A stretch of DNA of 64,000 bases from Methylobacterium nodulans ORS 2060 (GCF_000022085.1 NC_011894.1:1576501-1640500); one strand, 5' to 3'; positions 34,158 to 44,368 are shown, counted from the stretch's first letter. The notes: generated from the letters alone by a model not told the origin. Translations and numbers: made by a program.

Positions 34158-35333
34158 ATGCGGGAGCGTGTCGTGCCTTGGCAAGAGGTGTCAGTCATAG
34201 ACAACCGCGCCGAGTTCGTGGGTCTGGCCCAGCAGGAGGCGGCGAACGTGGCGGCGCTGTGCCGCCGCTTCGGGATCAGCCGCAAGACTGGCTACAAGTG
34301 GCTGGGCCGGGCGCGGAGTGGCGCGGGCTTGGACGACCGCTCGCGGCGCCCGCACGCCAGCCCGGCCCGCACGTCCCCCGAGATGGAGGAGGCGGTGCTG
34401 GAACTGCGCACGGCTCATCCGAGTTGGGGTGGGCGCAAGCTGCGCCGACGGCTGCAGGATCAGGGCCAGGAGGTGGTCCCGGCCGCCTCGACGATCACCG
34501 CCGTGCTGGCGCGCCACGCCCGGCTGGGCCAACCCGATGCCCCCAGCATCCCGTTCACCCGCTTCGAGCACCCCCGGCCCAACGCTCTCTGGCAGATGGA
34601 CTTCAAGGGCCACTTCGCCCATGCCGGCGGCCGCTGCCACCCTCTCACCGTGCTGGACGACCACAGCCGCTACGCGCTCTGCCTGGCGGCCTGTGCCGAC
34701 GAGGTCACCGCGACCGTGCAGGGGCAGCTGAGTGCCACGTTCCGGCGCTACGGCCTGCCCGAGCGGATCAACCTGGACAACGGCAGCCCCTGGGGCAACG
34801 GACCGGGCCAGCGCTACACGCCTCTCACCGTGTGGCTGCTGCGGCTGGGCATCCACATCAGCCACAGCCGGCCCTACCATCCGCAGACCAACGGCAAGGA
34901 CGAGCGCTTCCATCGCACCCTCAAGCGCGACGTGCTGCATGGCGCGTTCTACGCCAGCCTGGCGGCCTGCCAGCGGGCGTTCGATCGCTTCCGGCTGATC
35001 TACAACAGCGAGCGCCCGCACGAGGCCTTAGGCTTGGCGGTGCCGGCCAGCCGCTACCAGATCAGCCGGCGCGCTTATCCGGCCGAGCTGCCGGCGATCG
35101 AGTACGATCCGACCGATCAGGTGCGGCGCGTGCAGCGGGACGGCTGGATCAGCGTGCGCGGCCAGCTCGTGCGAGTGCCCAAGGCGTTCGTCGGCCAGCC
35201 GCTGGCCCTGCGGCCCACTCAGACCGATGGTCGGGTCGACCTTGTGTTCATCACCCACAGGGTGGGGCAGATCGACCTGACACAGCCAACACTCAGGGTG
35301 CAACCTGTCACCCATGTCTCCGAACACCTGTAA
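34158..35333 (+). CDS. IS481-family transposase
   Basis: 391 residues. N-terminal helix-turn-helix (VAALCRRFGISRKTGYKWL, about 32-50), then an integrase-type DDE core: Asp in LWQMDFKGH, Asp in NLDNGSPWG and Glu in HPQTNGKDERFHRT. A C-terminal beta-rich region follows. The last residues (VTHVSEHL) and stop are encoded inside the right inverted repeat, so the end of the gene and the transposase binding site share sequence. The ATG at 34158 lies 20 bases past the left inverted repeat. All catalytic residues are present, so it should be functional. Confidence 0.95.
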   Translation: MRERVVPWQEVSVIDNRAEFVGLAQQEAANVAALCRRFGISRKTGYKWLGRARSGAGLDDRSRRPHASPARTSPEMEEAVLELRTAHPSWGGRKLRRRLQDQGQEVVPAASTITAVLARHARLGQPDAPSIPFTRFEHPRPNALWQMDFKGHFAHAGGRCHPLTVLDDHSRYALCLAACADEVTATVQGQLSATFRRYGLPERINLDNGSPWGNGPGQRYTPLTVWLLRLGIHISHSRPYHPQTNGKDERFHRTLKRDVLHGAFYASLAACQRAFDRFRLIYNSERPHEALGLAVPASRYQISRRAYPAELPAIEYDPTDQVRRVQRDGWISVRGQLVRVPKAFVGQPLALRPTQTDGRVDLVFITHRVGQIDLTQPTLRVQPVTHVSEHL

Positions 35334-35354
35334 CCCTTGTCTCCGGTCCGTACA
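35306..35354 (-). repeat. IS481 right terminal inverted repeat
   Basis: Reverse complement begins TGTACGGACCGGAGACAAGG and matches the left end over 49 bases with two differences. It also encodes the last codons of the transposase. Confidence 0.93.
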
Positions 35355-35479
35355 GCGGGAGAGGGGTATGGGGATCGAAGATCCCACGTGAGGGTGGCGC
35401 GGCTTGCGACTGAAGCTGAAACGGTGCCGTTGGAGCAGCACGGTTCAGGCTTCTTGCTGCACCGTCTCCACCCTCACCC

Positions 35480-36679
35480 CTACCCCTCTCTCACTCGGGA
35501 GAGGGGTTTTTCGCTTTTTTGAGCGGCTGCCAGCACGATGCGGGCGGCGCTGCGGCTGGGATCGTCCCCGTCCGGCAGCCGCATGGCGGCGTCGAGCCGC
35601 TGCAGCGCCCTGTCCTGCGCGGTGCGCGCCGCGCCCCCGGCGAGGAGCGGCGCCAGGGCCGCGGCGAGGCGCTCCGGCCGGCAGTCGGACTGGATCAGTT
35701 CGGGGATCGCGTTCTCGCCCAGGATCAGGTTCGGCAGGACGATGGTCGGCACCTGAATCAGGCGGCGCACGATCACCTCCTCGATCTTCGGCACCTGATA
35801 GGCCACGACCATCGGCACGCCCGCGAGCGCCAGTTCGAGCGTCACGGTGCCGGAGGCCGCGAGCGCCGCCCGCGCCCGGCGGAAAGTGGCGAGCTTGTCC
35901 GCCTCCCCGTCGACGAGGCGCGGCGGGACCGGCCAGGCGGCGGCGAGCTGCCCGATCAGGCCCCGGTGGCGCGCCACGGCCGGCAGCTCCACGGAGAACC
36001 GCGCGCCCTCCGCCCGCAGCCGCCCGAGCGTCGCGCCGAAGATCGGCATCAGCCGCTCGATCTCCGAGCGGCGCGAGCCCGGCAGCACCGCGAGCACCGG
36101 CACCTCCGCCTCGCGCGTCCGCGCCTCCTCGGCATCCGGGCGCAGCTCGGCGAGACGCTCGACCAGCGGATGGCCCACATAGGTGCAGGCGGGACCGCCG
36201 AGTCGGCGATGCGCCTCCGGCTCGAAGGGCAGGAGTGCAAGCACGTGGTCGATATAGGACCGCATGGTCTTCGCCCGCCAGGGCCGCCACGCCCAGACGC
36301 TCGGGCTGACGTAATCCACCACGGCCAGGTCCGGCAGCTGCTTGCGCACCCGGCTCGCCACGGCGTGGGTGAAGCCCGGGCTGTCGATGATCACCAGCAC
36401 GTCGGGCCGGGCCGCGACGCAGGCCCGCACCGTCTCGCGGATGCGCCGCATCAGCAGGCGCAGGCGCGCCGCCACGGCGAGATAGCCCATGACCGCCACG
36501 TCCTCGAGGGGGAACAGGGAGGGCATGCCTGCCGCCGCCATGGCGTCGCCGCCGACGCCCGAGACGGCGACCGGGCCTGAGGCCGTCGCCTTCAGCGCGC
36601 GGATCAGCTTGGCGCCAAGCTGGTCGCCGGATTCCTCGCCGGCAACGAGCCAGATCGAGAGCGGCTTCTCCCCGGTCAC
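35480..36679 (-). CDS. lpxB: lipid-A-disaccharide synthase
   Basis: 399 residues. Joins UDP-2,3-diacylglucosamine to lipid X at the inner membrane to make the lipid A disaccharide. Landmarks: LVAGEESGDQLGAKLI at the N-terminus, VVDYVSPSVWAWR in the middle, VLPGSRRSEIERL and SGTVTLELALAGVPMVVAY in the C-terminal half. It overlaps lpxI by four bases. The last codons and stop (KPLSRVREG) lie inside a palindromic repeat, so the tail has been shaped by that element; the catalytic core is unaffected. Confidence 0.95.
   Translation of the reverse strand: MTGEKPLSIWLVAGEESGDQLGAKLIRALKATASGPVAVSGVGGDAMAAAGMPSLFPLEDVAVMGYLAVAARLRLLMRRIRETVRACVAARPDVLVIIDSPGFTHAVASRVRKQLPDLAVVDYVSPSVWAWRPWRAKTMRSYIDHVLALLPFEPEAHRRLGGPACTYVGHPLVERLAELRPDAEEARTREAEVPVLAVLPGSRRSEIERLMPIFGATLGRLRAEGARFSVELPAVARHRGLIGQLAAAWPVPPRLVDGEADKLATFRRARAALAASGTVTLELALAGVPMVVAYQVPKIEEVIVRRLIQVPTIVLPNLILGENAIPELIQSDCRPERLAAALAPLLAGGAARTAQDRALQRLDAAMRLPDGDDPSRSAARIVLAAAQKSEKPLSRVREG
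35482..35511 (+). terminator. intrinsic terminator from the palindromic repeat family, copy 3
   Basis: ACCCCTCTC at 35482-35490 pairs with GAGAGGGGT at 35499-35507 and is followed by a run of T (35507-35511) on the plus strand. It ends plus-strand transcription from gltA and the IS, and overlaps the 3' end of lpxB on the other strand. Confidence 0.7.
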
Positions 36680-37521
36680 GCCGACGCCTCCAGGCCGAGC
36701 AGGAACAGGCCGAGCCGGTCCGCGAGGGCGGCTGTCTCGGCGCGGTCGAGGATCAGCGTGTCGCCGGCCCCGACCGCGATCCCGCTGCAGCCCGCGGCCG
36801 CGGCGGCCCGCACGGTGCGCGGGCCGATCGCCGGCAGGTCGACCCGCAGGTCCTGGCCGCTTTTGGCGAGCTTCACCAGGACGAGCCCCGTGGGCGGGCG
36901 CCCGAGGCCGAAGGGGCGCCGGGCGAGGGAGCGGGCGCGGGCCAGCATGCGGTCGGTGCCCTCCGGCCCCTCGATCGCCAGCACGCGCCGATTCGCCACC
37001 ACGGCGGCCTGCCCGACATCATGGGCCGAGAGGCTGGCGAGGAGCGCCCGCCCGGTCGCGACCGAGGTCTCGGCCGCCGCGTCCGGGCGGCCTGCGCCGA
37101 GGGGGCCGGGCTTGGCCATCAGATCGGGGGCGAGTTCGTGCACGCCGAGGATGCGGTGGCCGTGCTCCTCCAGGAGCGCCAGCACGCCGCGCAGCAGGTG
37201 GTCGTCGCCGCCCTGGGCGAGCGAGCGCAGCTCGTCGCGGTTGCGCAGCACGGCCAGCGTGTTGAGGAGGGCCGCCGGGCTCGGCCGCGCCACGGCGCCC
37301 GCGAGCGTCACCCCGGAGGGCGCCCAGGCATCGAGCCGCGCGAGCGCGCCGCGCACGTCGAGGAGATCGACCGTCGCATGCGCGCGCCGCCGCGTGGCCG
37401 GATCCGCGAAGCCGCGGATCGCCAGGATGCGGAAGGGGCGCCCCGCCGCTTCGAGGGCCGCCGCGACGAGGAGCGGGAGCCGCCCCGCCCCGGCCACGAT
37501 CGCCACGGTGCCGCCGGCCAT
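36676..37521 (-). CDS. lpxI: UDP-2,3-diacylglucosamine pyrophosphatase, LpxI type
   Basis: 281 residues. LpxI (DUF1009) hydrolyses UDP-2,3-diacylglucosamine to lipid X and UMP, the role played by the unrelated LpxH in enterobacteria. The family is recognised from AIVAGAGRLPLLVAAALE, GGDDHLLRGVLALLEEHG, LVKLAKSGQDLRVDLPAIG and AVGAGDTLILDR. It sits between lpxA and lpxB, overlapping lpxB by four bases, which fits the pathway order. Confidence 0.93.
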   Translation of the reverse strand: MAGGTVAIVAGAGRLPLLVAAALEAAGRPFRILAIRGFADPATRRRAHATVDLLDVRGALARLDAWAPSGVTLAGAVARPSPAALLNTLAVLRNRDELRSLAQGGDDHLLRGVLALLEEHGHRILGVHELAPDLMAKPGPLGAGRPDAAAETSVATGRALLASLSAHDVGQAAVVANRRVLAIEGPEGTDRMLARARSLARRPFGLGRPPTGLVLVKLAKSGQDLRVDLPAIGPRTVRAAAAAGCSGIAVGAGDTLILDRAETAALADRLGLFLLGLEASA

Positions 37522-37530
37522 CGCGCGCGC

Positions 37531-38357
37531 TCAGGCCGGTCCCGGCGCCTCGCGCGGCATGCAGACCGAGCGCTTGCCGCCCTCGCGGATGAAGGCGAGG
37601 ATCTCCTGGACGATGGCGTGGGTCTCGAACTCCGCCGCCACGTCCTCGACGCGCTCCATCAGCGTGCCTTCCTGCGCGAAGAGCAGCCGGTAGGCGCGGC
37701 GCAGCGCATGGATGTCCTCGCGCGAGAAGCCGCGGCGCTGCAGGCCGATGATGTTGAGCCCCGACAGGTGGGCCCGGTTGCCGAGCGCCATGCCGTACGG
37801 GATGAGGTCGTTCTCCAGTCCCGAGAGGCCGCCCACGAAGGCGTGCGGGCCGACCCGCGCGAACTGGATCACGGCCGCGCCGCCCCCCAGGATCGCGTAG
37901 TCGCCGACGCTGCAATGGCCCGCCAGCATGACGTTGTTCGAGAACACGACGTTGTCCCCGATCCGGCAATCGTGCCCGACATGGCTGTTGGCCAGGAAGG
38001 CGCAGCGGTCGCCGACGACCGTCTTCAGGCCGCCGCCGGCGGTGCCCGGATTCATGGTCACGCCCTCGCGGATCAGGCAATCGGCCCCGATCGTGAGGGT
38101 CGAGGGTTCGCCGCGATACTTCAGGTCCTGCGGCGGATGGCCGATCGACGCGAAGGGAAAGATCCGCGTGCCTGCGCCGATGGTCGTGCGGCCCGCCACC
38201 ACGACGTGGCTCACGAGCTCGATCCCGTCCCCAAGGTGCACCTCCGGCCCGACATGGCAGAACGGGCCGATGCGGACGCCCTCGCCCAGCACCGCGCCGT
38301 CCTCGATGACCGCGCTCGGATGGATCCGGGTCTCGGCCGGGGCGGTGGCCTGCATGG

Positions 38358-38361
<4 letters not shown>
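37531..38361 (-). CDS. lpxA: UDP-N-acetylglucosamine acyltransferase
   Basis: 276 residues from the ATG at 38359-38361, which overlaps the fabZ stop as ATGA; an ATG two codons later is possible. First step of lipid A synthesis: 3-O-acylation of UDP-GlcNAc by hydroxyacyl-ACP. A left-handed parallel beta-helix of hexapeptide repeats covers about 12-190, with the catalytic His in [11 protein letters not shown]. The helical C-terminal domain binds acyl carrier protein. Confidence 0.96.
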
Positions 38362-38837
<476 letters not shown>

Positions 38838-38954
38838 GCGAGGCCTCGAGGGGCAGAGGGTCTCGTCGGCCGCCGCGGCGACCGGTCGTGATCTCGTCTT
38901 TGGCGAGAGAAGAGGGGCCGATGCAAGGGATTTGCGGCAGCACGGCGGCAGCCG

Positions 38955-40013
38955 CTATTCGGCCGTGTCCTCGGCGAGGCGCTCGCGCGCGGCGATTCGC
39001 TTGAGGGTGGTCATCTCGCGGAACCACTCGCGTACGGGCTTGGCCGGCGTGCCGCCCCAGCGGGCGCCCGGGGGCACGTCCTTGTTGATGTTGCTGGAGC
39101 CTGCGATCTGCGCGCCCATGCCGATCCGCAGGTGGCCGACGACGCCGACCTGCCCGCCGAGCACGACGTAGTCCTCCAGCGTCGTCGAGCCGGAGATGCC
39201 GACCTGCGCGACGATCACGCAGTGGCGCCCGATGACGACGTTGTGGGCGATCTGCACGAGGTTGTCGATCTTGGTGCCCTCGCCGATGATGGTGTCGCGG
39301 CTGGCGCCCCGGTCGATCGTCGTGTTGGCGCCGATCTCGACATCGTCCTGGATGATGACGCGGCCAACCTGAGGTACCTTGAGGTGCCCGCCCGCGCCCA
39401 TGGCGAAGCCGAAGCCGTCCTGGCCGATGCGGGCGCCGCCATGGATGATGACGCGGTTGCCGATCAGCGCGTGCAGCACCGAGGCGCCGGGGCCGACGGC
39501 GCAGCCGCGGCCGATCCGGGTGCCGGGGCCGATCACCGCGCCGGCCGCGAGCACGGTCTCGGCGCCGATCTCGGCGCCCGGCCCGATCACCACGCCGGGA
39601 TCGACCACCACGCCCGGTTCGAGGCGGGCCGCCGGATGCACGAAGGAGCCCGGGGAGACGCCCGTCGCGCCGAACAGGGAGGTCGGGCGCGCGGCGCTCG
39701 GAAACAGGCGGGCCAGCACCTTGGCGAAGCCCCGGTAGGGCTGGGGCGTGACGAGTGCGATGGTGCCCTCCGGCACCCGGGCCGCGAAGCGCGGCGAGAC
39801 GAGGCAGGCCCGCGCGCGGGTGAGGCCCAGCGCCTCTGCGTATTTCGCGTTGTCCATATAGGCGAGGTCGTCCGGGCCCGCGCTCTCGAGCGGGGCGGCG
39901 CCACGGATCGCGAGCTCGCGGTCGAGCCCCTCGGGCAGGGCGGCCCCGGCAAGCGCCGCCACCTCCGCCAGGAGAATCGGGCCGACGGAGGAGAAGAAGA
40001 CCGGGTCGGACAT
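38955..40013 (-). CDS. lpxD: UDP-3-O-acylglucosamine N-acyltransferase
   Basis: 352 residues from the ATG at 40011-40013. Third step of lipid A synthesis. N-terminal uridine-binding domain (about 1-100) followed by a beta-helix of hexapeptide repeats (about 105-310) with the catalytic His in [13 protein letters not shown], and a C-terminal helix for acyl carrier protein. bamA lies upstream but a terminator separates them, so lpxD probably has its own promoter in 40014-40100. Confidence 0.96.
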   Translation of the reverse strand: MSDPVFFSSVGPILLAEVAALAGAALPEGLDRELAIRGAAPLESAGPDDLAYMDNAKYAEALGLTRARACLVSPRFAARVPEGTIALVTPQPYRGFAKVLARLFPSAARPTSLFGATGVSPGSFVHPAARLEPGVVVDPGVVIGPGAEIGAETVLAAGAVIGPGTRIGRGCAVGPGASVLHALIGNRVIIHGGARIGQDGFGFAMGAGGHLKVPQVGRVIIQDDVEIGANTTIDRGASRDTIIGEGTKIDNLVQIAHNVVIGRHCVIVAQVGISGSTTLEDYVVLGGQVGVVGHLRIGMGAQIAGSSNINKDVPPGARWGGTPAKPVREWFREMTTLKRIAARERLAEDTAE

Positions 40014-40103
40014 GCGCGCTCGCAGGGAGTGCGGCGGGCGTAAGGCCGCGCCGCCGGTTCGACGGGCGCCCGACCTACCCGCTCGCGGGGGCGGGGACAA
40101 ACG

Positions 40104-40130
40104 AAAAAGCCGGCTCCTCGCGGAGCCGGC
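40104..40130 (-). terminator. intrinsic terminator after bamA
   Basis: On the minus strand a 9-bp stem (40122-40130 with 40109-40117, loop 40118-40121) is followed by TTTTT (40104-40108). It lies 25 bases past the bamA stop and before lpxD. Confidence 0.75.
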
Positions 40131-40154
40131 CGGGATGGTGACGGGAGCGCGCCG

Positions 40155-42689
40155 TCAGAAGCGCGAGCCGCCCGAGAAGCGGAAGGCCTGGATCTGGTCC
40201 TTGCCGACACGGCCGAGGAAGGTGCCGTCCTGCGCAAAGACCTTCTGGCCCTCATCGCGGGTGAGCGCATAGGCGTAGTCGAAGCGGATCGGGCCGAGCG
40301 GCGAGTTCCACAGGATCGAGGCACCGATCGAGGAGCGCAGCGTGGGCTTGTCGCGCACGTTCACGCATTCGGGCTCGACGCCGATCGAGAAGGTGTTGAA
40401 GTTGCAGCCATTCGGGCCGAACCCGTTGATGATGGCGTCGCCGTTCACGTCGAAGCCCCGCCGGGCCTTGTAGCCGAACAGCGTGCCGGCATCCGCGAAG
40501 ACGGCACCCTTCAGGCCGATGTCCCGCGGCAGGCCCCAGATCGGGAACTGCACCTCGAGCGTGCCGCCCACATAGGTCGTGCCGCCGAGCGCGTTCGAGC
40601 GGGCATCCGTCGTCCCGATGTCGCGCGGGCCGATGCCGTTCGGGGCGAAGCCGCGCACCAGCGACGGGCCGAGGAAGAACTGGTCGGTGATGCGCAGGTT
40701 GTTGCCCTCGGTCGGCAGGATGTGGCCGCCCTGGAGCTTCACGAATCCGATGACGTCCTCCCACAGCTCCTTGTAGTAGCGGGCCTCGCCGGTGATGCGG
40801 AAGAACTTCGAGTCGCCGCCGAGGCCGGCGAATTCCGGCTTCAGCTCGCCATAGAAGCCGTTGCGGGGCAGCTGCAGGTTGTCGAGGGTCGAGTAGGCGA
40901 GGGTGACGCCCGCGAGCGAGGTGAGCGTCGAGCCGACGGACGACTTGAGCGCGATCGACGCCTCGCCGTCAAAGGCGCAGTTCGGATACTGCGCGAGGCC
41001 GCTCACGTTCTGCCCGTTGATGACCGTGCCTGCAGGCCAGGTCTGGGTGTATCCCGGGATCGGCACCGAGCAGTCGTTGTAGGGCCGCTTGAGGGTGTTC
41101 GGGATCTTCAGGTCGGTGTTGTAGATCGAGTAGCGCAACGTGACGCCGAATTCCTCGGTGACCGGCAGGCCGAGGCGGAGCTGGCCGCCGGTCACGTCGG
41201 TGACGTAGCGCGAGTAGCGGGTCAGGTCGCTGTACTTGCTGAAGACGTCGAAGCCGGCGGCCAGGCGATAGCCGAGGAAGTACGGCTCGGTGAACGAGAA
41301 GTCGACGCCGCGGGTGTACTGGCCGGCCGAGACGCCGAGACGGACATACTGGCCGCGGCCGAGGAAGTTCGACTCGGAGACCGAGACCTCGCCGATGACG
41401 CCGTCCGCCGTCGAGTAGCCGCCCGCCACCGAGAAGGAGCCGGTGGGTTGATCCTCGACGTCGATGTTGACCACGACGCGGTCGGGGGCGGAGCCGGGCT
41501 CGTTCGAGAAGCGGACCTTCTTGAAGAAGCCGAGGCCGTTCAGGCGGCGCTCCGCCCGGTCGACGAGCACGCGGTTGTAGGCGTCGCCCTCGGCGAAATC
41601 GAGCTCGCGCCGCACCACGTAGTCGCGGGTGCGGGTGTTGCCGCGGACGTTGATGCGCTCGACATAGACGCGCGGGCCGTCCTCGACGATGAAGCCCAGC
41701 GAGACGGTGCCCGAGGCGCGGTCGCGCTCGCCGGTCGGGCGCACCTGCGCGAAGGGATGGCCGCGGCGGGCGACCTCGGTGGTGACGCCGGTGAGCGTCT
41801 TCTCCACGTCCTCGGCATTGTAGATGTCGCCGACCTCGGTGCGGACCTCGTCGCGCAGGGTCGCGCCGTCGACGCCGCCGAGTCGCGAGTCGATCGCCAC
41901 CGCGCCGACGCGGTACTGGCGGCCTTCCTCGACCGTGATGGTGATGATCCAGCCGCCCGCGCCCTCGTCGAAGCGCGCATCCGCCGACACCACCCGGAAA
42001 TCGGCATAGCCGTTCTTCAGGTAGTAGCGGCGCACCAGATCAAGGTCATTGGCGATCCGGTCCGGATCGTAGACATCCGAGGTCTTGATGAAGCTGAGGA
42101 GATTCATCTCCGTCGAGGTCATCAGGTCCTTGAGGCGCCCCTCGGAATAGGCCTGGTTGCCGACGAAGTGGATCTCCTTGATGCCGGTCTTGTCGCCCTC
42201 GTCGATGGTGTAGATGACGTCGATGCTGCCGTTGGGCAGGTCGACCGTCCGATAGGTCACCTTGGCGAGGCCGCGGCCCGAGCGGCGATAGACCTCGCGG
42301 ATGCGCTCGACGTCGGCCTGCACGACGGCGGGGTTGAAGCCCGCCCGGGACTTCGCCTCGACGATGCTCTCGAGGGTGCTCTTCTCGACCTTCTTGTTGC
42401 CCTCGAAGACGACGCGGTTGATCGTGTTGTTCTCGCGCACCGTGACGATCGTGCGGCCGCCGCTCTGCGACACCCGCACGTCCGAGAACATCCCGCTCGC
42501 GATCAGGTTGCGCCGGGCCTCCTCGGGCGACACGCCCGTCACGTAGGACCGCACCGTGTCGGCGTCGACGCGGCTGTTGCCCTGCACGACGACCTGCTGC
42601 GCCTGAGCGCCACCCGCAGCCAGTCCGGCGACCATCACGATGGCGCCAGTGGCCGACACGCGCGCGCGCTTCCCCGTCATCGACATCAT
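40155..42689 (-). CDS. bamA: outer membrane protein assembly factor BamA
   Basis: 844 residues. Signal peptide (about 1-35, ending GGAQAQ), five POTRA domains (about 35-430) and a 16-strand Omp85 barrel ending in Phe (SGGSRF). BamA inserts beta-barrel proteins into the outer membrane. The first ATG at 42687-42689 is used; further ATGs follow at 42686 and 42680. The barrel contains the family motif VRGF (SLVRGFAPNG). It sits between rseP and the lipid A genes as in most proteobacteria. Confidence 0.95.
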   Translation of the reverse strand: MMSMTGKRARVSATGAIVMVAGLAAGGAQAQQVVVQGNSRVDADTVRSYVTGVSPEEARRNLIASGMFSDVRVSQSGGRTIVTVRENNTINRVVFEGNKKVEKSTLESIVEAKSRAGFNPAVVQADVERIREVYRRSGRGLAKVTYRTVDLPNGSIDVIYTIDEGDKTGIKEIHFVGNQAYSEGRLKDLMTSTEMNLLSFIKTSDVYDPDRIANDLDLVRRYYLKNGYADFRVVSADARFDEGAGGWIITITVEEGRQYRVGAVAIDSRLGGVDGATLRDEVRTEVGDIYNAEDVEKTLTGVTTEVARRGHPFAQVRPTGERDRASGTVSLGFIVEDGPRVYVERINVRGNTRTRDYVVRRELDFAEGDAYNRVLVDRAERRLNGLGFFKKVRFSNEPGSAPDRVVVNIDVEDQPTGSFSVAGGYSTADGVIGEVSVSESNFLGRGQYVRLGVSAGQYTRGVDFSFTEPYFLGYRLAAGFDVFSKYSDLTRYSRYVTDVTGGQLRLGLPVTEEFGVTLRYSIYNTDLKIPNTLKRPYNDCSVPIPGYTQTWPAGTVINGQNVSGLAQYPNCAFDGEASIALKSSVGSTLTSLAGVTLAYSTLDNLQLPRNGFYGELKPEFAGLGGDSKFFRITGEARYYKELWEDVIGFVKLQGGHILPTEGNNLRITDQFFLGPSLVRGFAPNGIGPRDIGTTDARSNALGGTTYVGGTLEVQFPIWGLPRDIGLKGAVFADAGTLFGYKARRGFDVNGDAIINGFGPNGCNFNTFSIGVEPECVNVRDKPTLRSSIGASILWNSPLGPIRFDYAYALTRDEGQKVFAQDGTFLGRVGKDQIQAFRFSGGSRF

Positions 42690-43041
42690 CAAATGGCCCG
42701 TCTCATTATTATCGGTCCGGGTTCGCACCCGCGGGTCTCCGACCCTCGCGAGAGGGCGGGGACCGTCTGGTCCTCGCCCGCTTCTACTGAGAATCCCCCG
42801 CGAAGCAAACGCCAAGCTCGCAGCGGGTCCGGATTTTGGGGGGACGTGGCCTTCCTGTCACGGGCTCGGCCCAGGCTTTTCACCAGGCAAGGTGAGCAAG
42901 CCCTGAAGGACCGCCGTTGCGCGAAGGCCCAGTTCGGGATTCGCGCAATAGAAGAGAGACGATCCTGACGGTTTTATGTCCGGACCCGTTCGGGAAGGCT
43001 GAACCCGATCGCTCGAATTGACTGCGATCGGCGGGCGGGAT
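42690..43041. other. 352-base gap between rseP and bamA
   Basis: No gene seen. An 8-bp dyad CCGATCGC...GCGATCGG lies around 43005-43032. The gap is large for this usually tight gene pair, so bamA probably has its own promoter here; I cannot point to clear boxes. Confidence 0.4.
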
Positions 43042-44202
43042 TCAAGTCCCGCGGGTCCAGGAGGTGCCGATCTGCACAATATCGTTCCAGGTCGCGAACA
43101 GCATCAGCATCAGCACGAGGGCGAGCCCGATGCGGAAGCCGATCTCCTGGGCGCGCTCGCTCAAGGGGCGCCCGCGCAGGATCTCGATCGTGTAGAACAG
43201 CAGGTGCCCGCCGTCGAGGAGCGGGACCGGGAAGAGGTTGATCAGCCCGATCGAGACCGACAGGACCGCGATGAGGCCGACCACGGCACCGAGGCCCCCG
43301 GCCCTGGCCGCCTGCCCGGAGACGCGGGCGATGCCCATCGGCCCGGAGAGCTGGTCGGCCGATTCGCGGCCGGTGATGAGCTTGCCGATATAGTCGAAGG
43401 TGCGCTCGACGACGTAGTAGGTCTCGGAGACGCCGATCCGGAGGGAATCGACGGCGCCGTAGCGGACGAGCTTCACGTCCGCGGTGTCGCGGGGCCCCTG
43501 GATGCCGAGCCGGCCGAGGCGGTGGGTGCCGAACGGCGTCTTCTCCTGCACCGTGTCGGGCACCGCCTCGATGGACGTGGGCACGCCGCCGCGGTCGACC
43601 GTGACGACGAGCCGCTCGCCGCCGGCTCCCGAGACGATGCGCTGCATGTCGGCGAAGTTCGTCACCGGCCTGCCGTTGATCGCCTGCACCACGTCGCCGG
43701 CCTGGAAGCCGGCCCGCTCGGCGGCGCTCCCGGCCTGCACGCCGGAGACGCGCGGGGCCACCTCGTAGCGCCCGATCGCGTAGATCGAGCCCGCGAAGAC
43801 CGCGATGGCGAGGAGGAAGTTGGCGGCCGGCCCGGCCGCCACGATGGCGATGCGCTTCCAGACATTCTGGGTGTGGAAGCTCACGGCACGCTCGGCCGCG
43901 CTCATCCGCGCGAGGCTGCCGGCATCGGGCACGCTGGCGCCGTTCTGGTCGCCCACGAACTTGACGTAGCCGCCGAGGGGAATCGCCGAGAGCTTCCAGC
44001 GGGTGCCCTTGCGGTCGGTGAAGCCGAGGATCTCGGGGCCGAAGCCGATCGAGAAGCTCGTCACCCCGACGCCGCACCAGCGGCCGACCAGGAAATGGCC
44101 GAGTTCGTGGATGAACACCACCACGGTCAGCACGAACAGGAACGACGGCACGATGTAGAGCAAGCTGCCGGTCGTCTCGGTCAGGGTGCTGAGAAAGGTC
44201 AT
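43042..44202 (-). CDS. rseP: site-2 intramembrane zinc protease RseP
   Basis: 386 residues. Zinc motif HELGH at 32-36 in the first membrane helix, third ligand in NLFPVPLLDGGH (about 330-342). One PDZ domain (about 130-215: VSGVQAGSAAERAGFQAGDV) rather than the two of E. coli RseP. Cleaves membrane-anchored substrates such as anti-sigma factors or leftover signal peptides. Its place between dxr and bamA is conserved across proteobacteria. Confidence 0.94.
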   Translation of the reverse strand: MTFLSTLTETTGSLLYIVPSFLFVLTVVVFIHELGHFLVGRWCGVGVTSFSIGFGPEILGFTDRKGTRWKLSAIPLGGYVKFVGDQNGASVPDAGSLARMSAAERAVSFHTQNVWKRIAIVAAGPAANFLLAIAVFAGSIYAIGRYEVAPRVSGVQAGSAAERAGFQAGDVVQAINGRPVTNFADMQRIVSGAGGERLVVTVDRGGVPTSIEAVPDTVQEKTPFGTHRLGRLGIQGPRDTADVKLVRYGAVDSLRIGVSETYYVVERTFDYIGKLITGRESADQLSGPMGIARVSGQAARAGGLGAVVGLIAVLSVSIGLINLFPVPLLDGGHLLFYTIEILRGRPLSERAQEIGFRIGLALVLMLMLFATWNDIVQIGTSWTRGT

Positions 44203-44368
44203 GCTTGGCCAGCCCGGCGGCGCCGGTTCCTCTCGGGCGTCCGCGGACCGGCCGGTCCACGGGGCGCCATCGGCGTGTCATACCGCGGGCGGGCGCCCGA
44301 TGACAGAGTGCGGATGCGAGGCCGTCCCGTCCCGGATTCAGTTCCGGTTAACCGGGATGGGCGCGGCT

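Larger units (their letters stand above)
34090..35354 (+). mobile_element. IS481-family insertion sequence, complete
   Basis: 1265 bp. It starts TGTATAGACC and ends GGTCCGTACA. The ends are 49-bp inverted repeats (34090-34138 and 35306-35354) with two mismatches, and the 5-bp direct repeat GCGGG flanks it (34085-34089 and 35355-35359). It has one transposase gene with an intact DDE triad. Intact ends, duplication and gene suggest a recent insertion and a still mobile element. Confidence 0.96.

Noticed and set aside
34133..35413. Second frame through the IS suggesting a programmed frameshift in the transposase
   Set aside because: The other frame already encodes a complete 391-residue transposase with helix-turn-helix and all DDE residues, so no frameshift is needed.
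40722..42968. Long plus-strand open frame opposite bamA
   Set aside because: Antisense to BamA, whose POTRA and barrel motifs are clear; no domain or ribosome-binding site.
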